NCBI GenBank assembly: GCA_900169975.1
Contig: LT827125.1
Location: 186,001-250,000, forward strand
DNA from: Pseudoflavonifractor sp. Marseille-P3106
GTDB taxonomy: Bacteria; Bacillota; Clostridia; Oscillospirales; Oscillospiraceae
Direction: 5' to 3'
DNA: 64,000 nt
Both the position numbers and the translations under genes were made by a program. The notes below the pieces were generated by a model. That model was not told the origin of the DNA. It searched no databases and saw only the letters and a list, made by a program, of their open reading frames with translations. How positions within the stretch are numbered: position 1 is the stretch's first letter; the number at the start of each line of letters is the position of its first letter. Shown here piece by piece: positions 49,851 to 58,603 of this stretch.

Positions 49851-52814
49851 TCAAGGCGTTCCTCGGCCGCTTTCTTTCTCGGAAGAAAGTGACCGGGCGT
49901 CCATGGCGGCCATGAGGGAGCGGATGCGGATCTTGACGGCGCCCAGGTTGTTGATGTCGTCGATCTTGAGCTGGGTGTAGAGCTTGCCGCCCTGCTCCAG
50001 GATGGAGCGGATCTCGTCGGCGGTGATGGCGTCGGTGCCGCAGCCGAAGGAGACCAGCTGCACCAGCTGCATGTCCGGCTGGGTGCAGACATACCGGGCG
50101 GCGTTGTACATCCGGGACTGGAAGGTCCACTGGTTGAGCACCTTCCGGGGCTCGTAGCCCTCCAGATGGGAGACGGCGTCCTCGGTGATGAGGACAAAGC
50201 CCTGGCCGGTGATGAGGTCGTTGATGCCGTGGTTGATTTCCGGGTCGATGTGGTAGGGCCGTCCGGCCTGGACCAGGATGGGGAGCTTGTGCTCCCGGGC
50301 ATAGGCCACATACTGCTGACCAGTGGTCCAGAGATCCCGCTTGTAGGCGTCATAGGCGTCATAGGCCGCCCGGGCCGCCGCCACTGTTTCCCGCCTGGGC
50401 ACGGAAAACTCGGATTCCATGAGAATGGAGATCCGCTTTTCAAAATCACGGTGCCGCCACAGCCCAACATAGGGATCCAGGAAGCGAGTCTGCTTCAGGG
50501 CCGGGACATTGGCGGCCAGAAGCTCGGGATAGTAGGCCACCACCGGGCAGTTGTAGTGGTTGTCCCCGATGCCCTCGTCGTAGTTATAGGACATGCAGGG
50601 ATACCAGATGGCCTCCACGCCCATTTCCACCAGCGCCTCCACATGGCCGTGGAGCAGCTTGGCGGGATAGCACACCGTGTCGGAGGGGATGGTGTGCTGA
50701 CCCTTGAGATAGAGCTTCCGGGAGGATTCAGGGGAGAGGACCACCTCGAAGTTGAGGCGGGTGAAGAATTCGTACCAGAAGGGGAGGTTTTCGTACATGT
50801 TGAGCCCGAAGGGGATGCCGATCCGGCCCCGGACGCCGGTGCCTGTGCCCTTGCCCTCCATGGCGCGGAGCTTCCGGTACTTGTAGAGGCCCAGGTCGGG
50901 GAGCTCGGCCTTTTCCCGTCCGAGCGGCCGGGAGCAGCGGTTGCCGGAGATGAACCGCCGCCCGCCGTCAAACTGGTTGACGGTGAGAGAGCAGTGATTG
51001 GTACAAAGGCCGCAGGTGGCAGGCTTGGCTGTATGGGAGAAGGAGCGCAGAGCCTCTTCGCTCAGCAGCTCGCTCTGCGCCAAACGGAGATCACGGGCGG
51101 CCAGCGCGGCCCCAAAGGCCCCCATAAGCCCGGCGATGGTGGGGCGGATCACGTCCCGGCCCAGCTCCTGCTCAAAGGCCCGGAGAACGGCGTCGTTGAG
51201 GAAGGTGCCCCCCTGGACCACGATGTGCTTTCCCAGGTCGTCGGCGTTGGCCGCTCGTATGACCTTGTAGACGGCGTTTTTCACAATGGAAATGGAGAGA
51301 CCGGCGGAGATGTCGGCCACACTGGCCCCGTCCTTCTGGGCCTGCTTCACCGAGGAGTTCATAAACACGGTGCAGCGGGAGCCCAGATTCACCGGGTGCG
51401 GGGAGAAGAGGCCCAGCTTGGAAAACTCCGCGATGTCGTACCCCAGCGCCTTGGCGAAGGTCTCGATGAAGGAACCGCAGCCGGAGGAGCAGGCCTCGTT
51501 GAGCATGATGGAGTCCACCGCGCCATTGCGGATCTTGAAGCACTTCATATCCTGTCCGCCGATGTCGATGATAAAATCCACGTCGGGGTTGAAGTGCTTG
51601 GCGGCGTTATAGTGGGCCATGGTCTCTACCAGGCCCAGGTCGCACTGGAAGGCGTTTTTGATGAGCTCCTCGCCATAGCCGGTGACGGCGGCTCCCTTGA
51701 CGACCACCCGGTCTCCGCAGCGGCGGTAGATCTCCCGGAGCTGTTCCAGCACGATGGCCACAGGGTTGCCCTGGTTGGAGTGGTAGTAGCTGTACAGGAT
51801 CCCGCCCTGAGGGTCGATGAGGACCATCTTGGTGGTGGTGGAGCCGGCGTCGATGCCCAGCCAGGCATCCCCGGTATAGGCGGCCAGATCGGCCTCGGGG
51901 GGATGGTTGGCGTTGTGCCGGGCCAGGAAAGCGCCGTACTCAGCCTCGCCGGCAAAGAGCGGGGGCATGGTGTCCAGCGCCTCGGAAGCGTCCACGCTCT
52001 CCTCCAGCAGCCGGAGGCATTCCTCAAAGGGGCGGGGGGCATACTCCTCAGCGCACAGGGCGGCGCCCATGGCGGCAAAGCAGTCGCCGTCGGCGGGGAA
52101 CACGGCGTGCTCTTCGTCCAGCTTCAGCGTGTCCACAAACCGCTCCCGCAGGCCCTGCAGGAAGTGGAGGGGGCCGCCCAGGAACACGATTTTGCCCTTG
52201 AGCTCCCGGCCCTGAGTGAGCCCGGCCACCGTCTGATCCACCACGGCCTGGAAGATGGAGGCGGCCAGATCTTCCTTCCGCCCGCCCTGGTTCAAAATGG
52301 GCTGGATGTCGCTCTTGGCGAACACGCCGCAGCGGGAGGCGATGGGATAGATCTTCTCATGCTTCAGAGACAGCGCGTCCAGTTCATCGATGGTGACGTT
52401 CAGAAGGGAGGCCATCTGGTCGATAAAGGCCCCGGTGCCGCCGGCGCAGGAGCCGTTCATCCGCTCCTCCAGAGCCCCGCCGAAAAAGATGATCTTGGCG
52501 TCCTCGCCGCCCAGCTCAATGACGGCGTCGGTGCCCGGAATGTAGGTGTTTACGGCGGCGGCGGTGGCGTAGACTTCCTGAACAAAGTCAATGCCGCTGG
52601 CTTTGGCCACACCCAGACCGGCGGAACCGGTGATGACCATATGTACGTCCTTGCCCGCCAGCAGGCCGCTGATGGACCGCAGGGTCTCGGCGGCCCGCTC
52701 CCGGGTTTTGGAGTAGTGCCGCTCATAGGAGCGGAAAAGGAGCTGATTGTGTTCATCCAGCACTACCACCTTGACAGTGGTGGAGCCGATGTCAATGCCG
52801 ACGCGCAGGTTCAT
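49851..52814 (-). CDS. Double acyl-CoA dehydratase activase with DUF2229 domain
   Basis: 987 residues. Two BadF/BadG/BcrA/BcrD ATPase domains: first 4-260 (GIDIGSTTVK, Cys123 in GSCAGGTG, Cys162), second 319-585 (GIDAGSTTTK, Cys442 and Cys446 in ACSSGCGSF, Cys481); then CGLCTNHCSL (about 610) and a DUF2229 part (RIGIPFGLNMYENLPFW, HTIPSDTVCYPAKLLHGH, YPCMSYN). Activases couple ATP hydrolysis to one-electron transfer to 2-hydroxyacyl-CoA dehydratase through a 4Fe-4S cluster. No classical HgdAB or CoA-transferase is nearby, so the substrate is unknown. The promoter is at 52858-52886. Confidence 0.92.
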   Translation of the reverse strand: MNLRVGIDIGSTTVKVVVLDEHNQLLFRSYERHYSKTRERAAETLRSISGLLAGKDVHMVITGSAGLGVAKASGIDFVQEVYATAAAVNTYIPGTDAVIELGGEDAKIIFFGGALEERMNGSCAGGTGAFIDQMASLLNVTIDELDALSLKHEKIYPIASRCGVFAKSDIQPILNQGGRKEDLAASIFQAVVDQTVAGLTQGRELKGKIVFLGGPLHFLQGLRERFVDTLKLDEEHAVFPADGDCFAAMGAALCAEEYAPRPFEECLRLLEESVDASEALDTMPPLFAGEAEYGAFLARHNANHPPEADLAAYTGDAWLGIDAGSTTTKMVLIDPQGGILYSYYHSNQGNPVAIVLEQLREIYRRCGDRVVVKGAAVTGYGEELIKNAFQCDLGLVETMAHYNAAKHFNPDVDFIIDIGGQDMKCFKIRNGAVDSIMLNEACSSGCGSFIETFAKALGYDIAEFSKLGLFSPHPVNLGSRCTVFMNSSVKQAQKDGASVADISAGLSISIVKNAVYKVIRAANADDLGKHIVVQGGTFLNDAVLRAFEQELGRDVIRPTIAGLMGAFGAALAARDLRLAQSELLSEEALRSFSHTAKPATCGLCTNHCSLTVNQFDGGRRFISGNRCSRPLGREKAELPDLGLYKYRKLRAMEGKGTGTGVRGRIGIPFGLNMYENLPFWYEFFTRLNFEVVLSPESSRKLYLKGQHTIPSDTVCYPAKLLHGHVEALVEMGVEAIWYPCMSYNYDEGIGDNHYNCPVVAYYPELLAANVPALKQTRFLDPYVGLWRHRDFEKRISILMESEFSVPRRETVAAARAAYDAYDAYKRDLWTTGQQYVAYAREHKLPILVQAGRPYHIDPEINHGINDLITGQGFVLITEDAVSHLEGYEPRKVLNQWTFQSRMYNAARYVCTQPDMQLVQLVSFGCGTDAITADEIRSILEQGGKLYTQLKIDDINNLGAVKIRIRSLMAAMDARSLSSEKESGRGTP

Positions 52815-52857
52815 AAATACACCTCGAAGGGGTCATGCCCATAATTTCTTAGCCTAT

Positions 52858-52886
52858 AGTTTATCCCAATTCGACTGGATTTACAA
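52858..52886 (-). promoter_or_regulatory. Promoter of the activase operon
   Basis: TTGTAA (52881-52886), 17-base spacer, TAAACT (52858-52863), minus strand, 44 bases before the ATG. Confidence 0.75.
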
Positions 52887-52946
52887 CTATAAAATCATAC
52901 GAAAACAGAAGGAAAAAAGAACCGGTTTGCGGGGATAGAAACGGTG

Positions 52947-52994
52947 GAGACCGGCGGAGCACCGAAAGACTTATCTCGGTGTTCTGCCGGTCTC
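52947..52994 (-). terminator. Hairpin after the NSS transporter
   Basis: GAGACCGGCGGAGCACCGA pairs with TCGGTGTTCTGCCGGTCTC with one mismatch and one G-T pair, 9 bases beyond the transporter stop. No T run. Confidence 0.65.
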
Positions 52995-53002
52995 AATGGG
53001 GC

Positions 53003-54322
53003 TCAGCCGATCCCGTGAAAGACAAAGCCCAGGATCAGGATGATCACGGTGAGGGGGACATACAGGTATTTGGCGCAGGGGCCGAAGAACTGGGAGAGGG
53101 GCTTTTGCCGTCCCAGTTCCAGCTCCCGCCGGATGGTGGGCCAGCCCAGCACATAGTAGATGGCCACCGCCCCCAGCATGGCCCCGATGGGGACCACCAC
53201 GATGGTGATGAAGTCCATCCAGCTCCCAACCAGGGGTTCTGCCTCCAAAAAGACTCCGGCGGTCAGAATGATGCCGCTGCAGAGGAGGACCGCAGCGGTG
53301 CGGGAGAGCCGGAACCGGGTCTGCCAGCTTTCGCAGACGGCCTCCACCATGTTGACCAGCGAGGTCAGGCCGGCAAAAATGACAGAGACGAAGAACAAAA
53401 CGGCAAAGACCCGGCCCAGAGGCATCTGAGCGAAGATGCCGGGAAGTGTGATAAACAGGAGGGAGGGCCCTGCGGAGGGGTCGATCCCGAAGGAGAACAC
53501 AGCGGGCATGATGGCCAGGGCGGAGAGCAGGGCCGCACAGGTATCGAAAAAGGCGGTGCGGAGCGCCGCACCGGGGATATCCGCGCTCCGGTCCAGGTAT
53601 GCGCCGTAGACGATCATGCCGGAGCCGGTGATGGACAGGGAAAAGAAAGCCTGTCCCATGGCCATCACCCAGGTGAAGGGATCGAGCAGGGCGGACCAGT
53701 CGGGGGCGAACAGAAAGCGGTAGCCCTCGCCGGCGCCGGGGAGAAAGGCCACCCGTACCGCCACTACCAGGAAGAGCAAAAAGAACAGGGGCATCATGAC
53801 CTTGCTGATCTTCTCAATGCTTCCCGCCGCGCCGGTGAGGAGCATCAGACACACCAGAGCCACCACCAGAACGTGCCAGGGGAGACTGCCGAAGCTGCCG
53901 GTGGCCTGGGCAAAGAAGTCCGGCTCGGTGAGCAGGGCCCCGGTGACGGCTCCGGCCGCGGAGCGGACTACCCAGCCCACAATGATGGCATAGCCGATGG
54001 CGATACCAAGTGAGCCCATCAAGGGGATCCAGCCCAGAGCTTTACCGACGGTTTCCCGGCCCCGGCTGCGGAAGCAGAAGGCGTATGCGCCCAAGGTCCC
54101 GGTGCGGGCCAGACGCCCGATGCCGAACTCGGCGGAGAGTCCCACCCACCCAAAGAGGAAAACGAACAGCAGATATGGGATAAGAAAGGCCCCGCCGCCA
54201 TACTGCCCCAGGCGGTAGGGGAACAGCCAGATGTTTCCGAGGCCTACGGCGGAGCCGACGCAGGCCAAAACGAAGCCGAAGGAGGAGCTGAAGCTCCCGT
54301 TGCGGTGGGTGTCTGTGGCCAT
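53003..54322 (-). CDS. Sodium-dependent (NSS family) amino acid transporter
   Basis: 439 residues, about 11-12 membrane segments. SSSFGFVLACVGSAVGLGNIWLFPYRLGQYGGGAFLIPYL is the family signature; its sodium and substrate part GSAVGLGNIWLFPY is complete. FFSLSITGSGMIVYGAYLDR holds the second sodium site. Bacterial members (LeuT, MhsT, TnaT) import amino acids. It has its own promoter, so it appears monocistronic. Typical LeuT has 12 segments and 510 residues; this one is shorter, as in many Clostridia. Confidence 0.93.
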   Translation of the reverse strand: MATDTHRNGSFSSSFGFVLACVGSAVGLGNIWLFPYRLGQYGGGAFLIPYLLFVFLFGWVGLSAEFGIGRLARTGTLGAYAFCFRSRGRETVGKALGWIPLMGSLGIAIGYAIIVGWVVRSAAGAVTGALLTEPDFFAQATGSFGSLPWHVLVVALVCLMLLTGAAGSIEKISKVMMPLFFLLFLVVAVRVAFLPGAGEGYRFLFAPDWSALLDPFTWVMAMGQAFFSLSITGSGMIVYGAYLDRSADIPGAALRTAFFDTCAALLSALAIMPAVFSFGIDPSAGPSLLFITLPGIFAQMPLGRVFAVLFFVSVIFAGLTSLVNMVEAVCESWQTRFRLSRTAAVLLCSGIILTAGVFLEAEPLVGSWMDFITIVVVPIGAMLGAVAIYYVLGWPTIRRELELGRQKPLSQFFGPCAKYLYVPLTVIILILGFVFHGIG

Positions 54323-54416
54323 GGAGAATCCTCCTTTTCAAGTGTGAGGTCAAAAGAAAGGGATGGCCCTTGAAAACGAATGTTTCCAAGGGCGGAAAGA
54401 CCGTGCGGTGTTTCCT

Positions 54417-54445
54417 ATTATAAAGGACTTCTGTGGCTTTGGCAA
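54417..54445 (-). promoter_or_regulatory. Promoter of the NSS transporter gene
   Basis: TTGCCA (54440-54445), 17-base spacer, TATAAT (54417-54422). A GCCCTTG/CAAGGGC hairpin lies in the leader at about 54366-54393. Confidence 0.8.
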
Positions 54446-54496
54446 GACATGTCCGCCCGAGTGGGCGCATAAACTTCACAGAGGGGGTGGAATGGG

Positions 54497-55066
54497 ATGG
54501 AGTGGAGCTTTGACAGTCCCGGCGGCGCGGTGACGGTACGGCGGGAGGGAGATCAGGCCATCTGCCAGGCCATCCGGGCCTCCGACGGCAGTGGGTTTTA
54601 CAAGGCGTGGCTGCACGGGGCAGGGAAGCGCTTCCTGCTGGGAACGCTCATCCCGGAGGGCGGGGCGCTTCGGCTGCGGAGAGCGCTTCCTGTCGCCCAG
54701 CTGGAGCGTCGGGGCGTCTGGCCGCCGGTGGGGGCGGAGATCCTCCCGGCGGAACCCGCCGGGGAAAACCGGCCTCCGGCCGGCTGGAACTGGGTGGATT
54801 GCCCCGGCCGGCTCATGCGGGATCCCGTGGCGGCTTCCGCAGGGCGGAGGCTGACCCGGGCCCTGCTCCGCCGGGGGGAGGAGGGCTTTGAACTGGCGTT
54901 TCCCCTTGACCCCGCCGCGCCCTTTCCACTGGAGCCCCTGTTCTGCCTGTGCCGCCTGGAGCGGATAGAGCGGGCTTGGTACCTTCTTTTTTCCTTTTCT
55001 GCCCGGGGATGTCCGGAACTTCCGCATAGCGGCGGCATCTTTGGAGAGACTAAGAGGGAATCTTGA
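54497..55066 (+). CDS. Hypothetical protein
   Basis: 189 residues behind GGGGGTGG. The middle reads GSGFYKAWLHGAGKRFLLGTLIPEGGALRLRRALPVAQLERRGVWP in parts: the pattern AWLHG...LLGTLIPEGG...LRRAL...LERRGVWP recurs in hypothetical Oscillospiraceae proteins as I recall, and implies a beta-rich domain. No signal or membrane segment. It is upstream of two coat-protein genes on the same strand, 16 bases apart, which suggests a sporulation link but does not prove it. Confidence 0.72.
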   Translation: MEWSFDSPGGAVTVRREGDQAICQAIRASDGSGFYKAWLHGAGKRFLLGTLIPEGGALRLRRALPVAQLERRGVWPPVGAEILPAEPAGENRPPAGWNWVDCPGRLMRDPVAASAGRRLTRALLRRGEEGFELAFPLDPAAPFPLEPLFCLCRLERIERAWYLLFSFSARGCPELPHSGGIFGETKRES

Positions 55067-55082
55067 AAAGGAGGGAAAACCT

Positions 55083-55268
55083 ATGGCTAATCTCAGTGCG
55101 AAGGAACTTGACGCTCTCGGCGATCAGCTCAATTTTGAAAAAGTGCTCTGCTGCAAGTATCAGGCCGCGGTACAGGAGGCGGAGGACGCCCAGCTCAAGG
55201 CCAGCTTTCAGCAATACGCCGACCAGCACCGGCAGAATTTTACCTGCCTGCTGAACTATTTGCGGTAA
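55083..55268 (+). CDS. Small CotF-like spore coat protein
   Basis: 61 residues behind AAAAGGAGG. LDALGDQLNFEKVLCCKYQAAVQEAEDAQLKASFQQYADQH-type two-helix bundle, of which LNFEKVLCCKYQ and HRQNFTCLLNYL are the typical ferritin-like CotF ends. It probably assembles in the spore coat. It overlaps in transcription with the next gene, 14 bases away, and may depend on SigK. Confidence 0.8.
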   Translation: MANLSAKELDALGDQLNFEKVLCCKYQAAVQEAEDAQLKASFQQYADQHRQNFTCLLNYLR

Positions 55269-55282
55269 AAGGAGGGACTTGC

Positions 55283-55534
55283 ATGAACGACCAGGAGCGT
55301 ATCACAGATCTGATCCTCAGCGAGAAAAAAATGAGCGGCAACTATGACGCCTTCGCCTCGGAATGCGTCAACGTTCAGCTTCGGGACGAATTTTTGAAGA
55401 TCCTGGATCAGGGTCACCAGACCCAGACCGATCTGTTCCAGGCGGCCAAGAGCCGCGGCTGGTATCAGGTGGAGCCCGCCCCGGCCAGCAAGGTCAGCGA
55501 GGCCTACAACAAGTTCAACGCCCAGAAGCCCTGA
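55283..55534 (+). CDS. CotF-family spore coat protein
   Basis: 83 residues behind AAGGAGG. ERITDLILSEKKMSGNYDAFASECVN and LRDEFLKILDQGHQTQTDLFQAAKSRGWYQVEPA carry the CotF/DUF pattern (a helical pair followed by RGWY). It partners the previous small protein. The terminator begins 6 bases after the stop. Confidence 0.88.
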   Translation: MNDQERITDLILSEKKMSGNYDAFASECVNVQLRDEFLKILDQGHQTQTDLFQAAKSRGWYQVEPAPASKVSEAYNKFNAQKP

Positions 55535-55539
55535 GGCTG

Positions 55540-55577
55540 AGCAGGGAGCGATTTTTTCGCTCCCTGCTTATTTTTTC
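55540..55577 (+). terminator. Terminator of the coat protein genes
   Basis: AGCAGGGAGCGA (55540-55551) pairs perfectly with 55557-55568 and is followed by TATTTTTTCC. Confidence 0.9.
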
Positions 55578-55578
55578 C

Positions 55579-55606
55579 TTGACAAACAGAGATTTTTTGT
55601 TATAAT
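55579..55606 (+). promoter_or_regulatory. Strong promoter of nifSU
   Basis: TTGACA (55579-55584), 16-base spacer, TATAAT (55601-55606). It starts 1 base after the previous terminator. Confidence 0.88.
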
Positions 55607-55662
55607 CATATTAAACATATAGGAATTATATAAAATCGAAAATCCGAAAGGAGTTCTCTGAT

Positions 55663-56853
55663 ATGACAAGGATCGTTTACGCTGACCATGCGGCCACTAC
55701 GCCTCTTTCCACGGCGGCTCGGGAGGCTATGGAGCCCTTCTTTTCCCAGCGCTTTGGAAACCCTTCCAGCCTCTATGCCTTCGGCCAGGAGGCCAAGACC
55801 GATCTGGACGAGGCCCGGGCCCTCATCGCGGCCTGCCTCAACGCCCAGCCCGGAGAGATCTATTTTACTTCCGGCGGCACCGAGGGAGACAATTGGGCGC
55901 TGAAGGGAGTGGCCGAGCTGCGGGGGAAGAAGGGAAAGCACATCATCACCTCTGCCATCGAGCACCACGCCATTCTCCACACGGCGCAGTATCTGGAAAA
56001 GCAGGGCTTTGAGGTCACGTACCTGCCAGTGGATGCCCTGGGCCGGGTGGATCCGGAGCAGGTGCGCGCGGCCATCCGCCCCGACACGATTTTGATCTCC
56101 ATTATGGCGGCCAACAACGAGATCGGCACCATAGAACCCATTGCGGCCATCGGGGCCATCGCCCGGGAGCACGGGGTGCTCTTCCATGTGGACGCGGTGC
56201 AGGCGGTGGGCCATATCCCGGTGGATGTGCAGGCCTGGAACTGCGATCTGATGTCCTTCTCGGCCCATAAGTTCTACGGTCCCGGCGGTGTGGGAGGATT
56301 CTATATGCGCAAGGGCGTCCGCCTTCCGCCGCTCATCCTGGGCGGCGGACAGGAGAGGGGCCTGCGCTCCGGCACTGAGAATGTGGCGGGCGCCGTGGGC
56401 ATGGCGGCGGCGCTGCGGGAGTCCGTGGAAGAGATGAAGACGGAATCCCGCCGGCTGTCGGCCCTGCGGGACCGGATTTTGGACGAGCTTTCCAAGCTGC
56501 CCTATTCCAAGGTGACCGGAGATCGGGAGAACCGACTCCCCGGTACGGCCTCCCTTATCTTTGAGGGGGTGGAGGGCGAGGCCCTGCTCCTCCATCTGGA
56601 CAGCCGCGGCATCCGGGGATCCTCCGGCTCGGCCTGCTCTTCGGCCTCGCTGGATCCCTCCCACGTGCTGCTGGCCATCGGCCTGCCCCACGAGGTGGCC
56701 CACGGCTCCCTGCGGCTCTCCCTGGGCCGGGAGACCACCGATGAGGACGTGGATTATATTTTGAAGGAAGTGCCCGAAGTGGTGAATTATCTGCGGGCCA
56801 TGTCGCCGGTCTGGGATGAGGTGCAGCAGCGTCCCGTCTGGTACGAAAAGTGA
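55663..56853 (+). CDS. nifS: Cysteine desulfurase NifS
   Basis: 396 residues. PLP lysine Lys203 in SAHKFYGPGG; catalytic Cys325 in GSACSSASLDPSHVL, the loop type of group I NifS/IscS enzymes; HAATTPLS near the start; HHAIL. It takes sulfur from cysteine as a persulfide and passes it to NifU for iron-sulfur cluster assembly. GAAAGGAG precedes the ATG. The nifU gene follows 18 bases later. Confidence 0.96.
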   Translation: MTRIVYADHAATTPLSTAAREAMEPFFSQRFGNPSSLYAFGQEAKTDLDEARALIAACLNAQPGEIYFTSGGTEGDNWALKGVAELRGKKGKHIITSAIEHHAILHTAQYLEKQGFEVTYLPVDALGRVDPEQVRAAIRPDTILISIMAANNEIGTIEPIAAIGAIAREHGVLFHVDAVQAVGHIPVDVQAWNCDLMSFSAHKFYGPGGVGGFYMRKGVRLPPLILGGGQERGLRSGTENVAGAVGMAAALRESVEEMKTESRRLSALRDRILDELSKLPYSKVTGDRENRLPGTASLIFEGVEGEALLLHLDSRGIRGSSGSACSSASLDPSHVLLAIGLPHEVAHGSLRLSLGRETTDEDVDYILKEVPEVVNYLRAMSPVWDEVQQRPVWYEK

Positions 56854-56871
56854 GAAAAGGAGCGAGTGAAT

Positions 56872-57309
56872 ATGCTTTATTCGGAAAAGGTCATGGACCA
56901 TTTTGAGCATCCCAGGAACGTGGGCGTTCTGGAAAACGCCGACGGGGTGGGCCAGGTGGGCAACCCCAAGTGCGGCGACATCATGAAGATGTACCTGAAG
57001 ATCGACGACGGCGTCATCACCGACGTAAAGTTCAAGACCTTCGGCTGCGGCTCGGCCATCGCCACTTCTTCCATGGCTACCGAGCTGATCAAGGGCAAGC
57101 GGGTGGAAGAGGCGCTGAACCTCACCAACGCCGCTGTCGCCGAAGCGCTGGATGGCCTGCCCGGGTACAAGATGCACTGTTCCGTGCTGGCCGAGGAGGC
57201 CATCAAGGCGGCACTGGGCGACTACTACCGGAAGCAGGGACTGCCGGTACCGGAGAGCTGTAAACTGCCCTGTGAAGATGAGCACGGAAGCTGTGCCTGC
57301 GGCCACTGA
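56872..57309 (+). CDS. nifU: Iron-sulfur scaffold protein NifU (IscU type)
   Basis: 145 residues from the ATG at 56872 (AAAGGAG upstream; a GTG at 56866 is possible). Cluster cysteines Cys34 (NPKCGD), Cys59 (TFGCGSA) and Cys103 (MHCSVLAEEA). It ends with an extra Cys-rich tail (SCKLPC...CACGH). It builds clusters on sulfur from NifS and passes them to target proteins such as the many Fe-S enzymes in this window. Confidence 0.95.
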   Translation: MLYSEKVMDHFEHPRNVGVLENADGVGQVGNPKCGDIMKMYLKIDDGVITDVKFKTFGCGSAIATSSMATELIKGKRVEEALNLTNAAVAEALDGLPGYKMHCSVLAEEAIKAALGDYYRKQGLPVPESCKLPCEDEHGSCACGH

Positions 57310-57336
57310 GACAGTTTGCCCCAATGTTTGAAATCG

Positions 57337-57379
57337 ATGCCCGGACGTAGTGCTGCTGAAGCGGCACTCGCCCGGGCAT
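57337..57379 (+). terminator. Hairpin after nifU
   Basis: ATGCCCGG/CCGGGCAT outer stem and GTGCTGC/GCGGCAC inner stem. No T run; it may limit read-through into hprK. Confidence 0.55.
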
Positions 57380-57402
57380 TCTGCGCCGGATGGGAAAAAC
57401 AG

Positions 57403-57431
57403 TTGCCCCCGCTTTTGCCCGGTGCTATACT
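57403..57431 (+). promoter_or_regulatory. Promoter of hprK
   Basis: TTGCCC (57403-57408), 17-base spacer, TATACT (57426-57431), 29 bases before the ATG. Confidence 0.65.
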
Positions 57432-57460
57432 GGGAACAAGACAAAAGAGGAGGGAAGGTC

Positions 57461-58426
57461 ATGGAGAGCCTTTACAGCGTTAAGCTGTCCACGCTGGTGG
57501 AGGAGTTCGGCCTGGATGTCCTGCGGAAGGGGAAAGGGTACGACAAGTGCCTCATCCGCACCGAGGACGTGAACCGGCCGGGACTTCAGCTCATCGGTTT
57601 TTTCGATTATTTCGACCCCATGCGTCTTCAGGTGCTGGGCAAAGTGGAGTCCACCTTTTTAGAGGGAATGTCTCCGGAGGAGCGCCGCAAGAGCTTTGAA
57701 CAGCTCCTGGCGCAGGACATCCCCGCTCTGATCCTCACCCGGGGAATGGAGCCCTTTCCCGAGTGCCTGGAAATGGCGGAAAAATACGACCGCACCCTGT
57801 TGAGCAGCCAGGAGACCACCTCGGCCTTCATGGGTGCGCTGATCTCCGGCCTGCGGACCAACCTTTCTCCCCGTATCACCCGCCACGGCGTACTGGTGGA
57901 GATCTACGGCGAGGGTGTGCTCATTCTGGGCGAGTCCGGCGTGGGCAAGAGCGAGACCGCCATTGAGCTTATCAAGCGCGGCCACCGGCTCATTGCCGAC
58001 GATGCCGTGGAGATCAAGCGGGTGGCCGCCCACCAGCTGGTGGGCAGCGCCCCGGAGCTCATCCGGCATTATATGGAACTCAGAGGCATCGGCGTGGTGG
58101 ATGTGCGGCAGCTCTTCGGCGTTTCCGCCGTCAAGGACGAGGCCAACATCGACCTGGTGGTGAATCTGGAACAGTGGCGCGATGGGGCCATGTACGACCG
58201 CCTGGGGCTGGAGGAGCTTTTCACAACGATCCTGGACGTCCAGGTCCCCGCCGTCACCATCCCGGTAAAGCCGGGCCGGAATCTGGCTGTTATCGTGGAG
58301 GTGGCGGCTATGAACAACCGCCACAAGAAGATGGGCTACAACGCGGCCCAGGCCTTTACCGAACAGATCAACAGGCACTTCGACGAGGCCATGGCCGCCC
58401 AGAACCAGCAGGAGGAAGAAGAGTAG
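57461..58426 (+). CDS. hprK: HPr kinase/phosphorylase
   Basis: 321 residues from the ATG at 57461, behind GAGGAGGG. N-terminal domain about 1-130; catalytic domain with His142 (ITRHGVLVEIYG), Walker A GESGVGKS (157-164), and MELRGIGVVDVRQLFGVSAV plus the C-terminal helix region. It phosphorylates HPr on Ser46 in response to glycolytic intermediates and controls carbon catabolite repression with CcpA. The partner genes are not in the window. The C-terminus is rich in Glu. Confidence 0.96.
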   Translation: MESLYSVKLSTLVEEFGLDVLRKGKGYDKCLIRTEDVNRPGLQLIGFFDYFDPMRLQVLGKVESTFLEGMSPEERRKSFEQLLAQDIPALILTRGMEPFPECLEMAEKYDRTLLSSQETTSAFMGALISGLRTNLSPRITRHGVLVEIYGEGVLILGESGVGKSETAIELIKRGHRLIADDAVEIKRVAAHQLVGSAPELIRHYMELRGIGVVDVRQLFGVSAVKDEANIDLVVNLEQWRDGAMYDRLGLEELFTTILDVQVPAVTIPVKPGRNLAVIVEVAAMNNRHKKMGYNAAQAFTEQINRHFDEAMAAQNQQEEEE

Positions 58427-58456
58427 AATTTTTCTCCGGAAAAAGGGAAATAATCC

Positions 58457-58485
58457 TTGCATTATGAACCCTTTCATGATAAAAT
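58457..58485 (+). promoter_or_regulatory. Promoter of rpsB-tsf
   Basis: TTGCAT (58457-58462), 17-base spacer, TAAAAT (58480-58485). Confidence 0.8.
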
Positions 58486-58489
58486 ACCA

Positions 58490-58600
58490 GAGCATGTGAC
58501 CAGAACACACACCCCAGGGATGGCGGTCTTGTGTCCCCCACAGGGGATAGACCAGGCCAGATGACCAGGGTGGCGGCACAACAAAAAAGGAGGAAAACAA
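58490..58600 (+). promoter_or_regulatory. Structured leader of rpsB, possible S2 autoregulatory site
   Basis: A leader of about 110 bases with repeated ACCAG/CCAGG blocks and a GTCCCC/GGGGAT stem near 58531-58549. Ribosomal S2 leaders regulate rpsB in many bacteria; I see no confirmed consensus, so this is inference from length and folding. Confidence 0.3.
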
Positions 58601-58603
58601 ACT

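Noticed and set aside
50166-52844. 892-codon plus-strand frame opposite the activase
   Set aside because: Same reason: antisense to a clear double BcrA/D ATPase, low-complexity Gly/Val-rich translation, no start signal.
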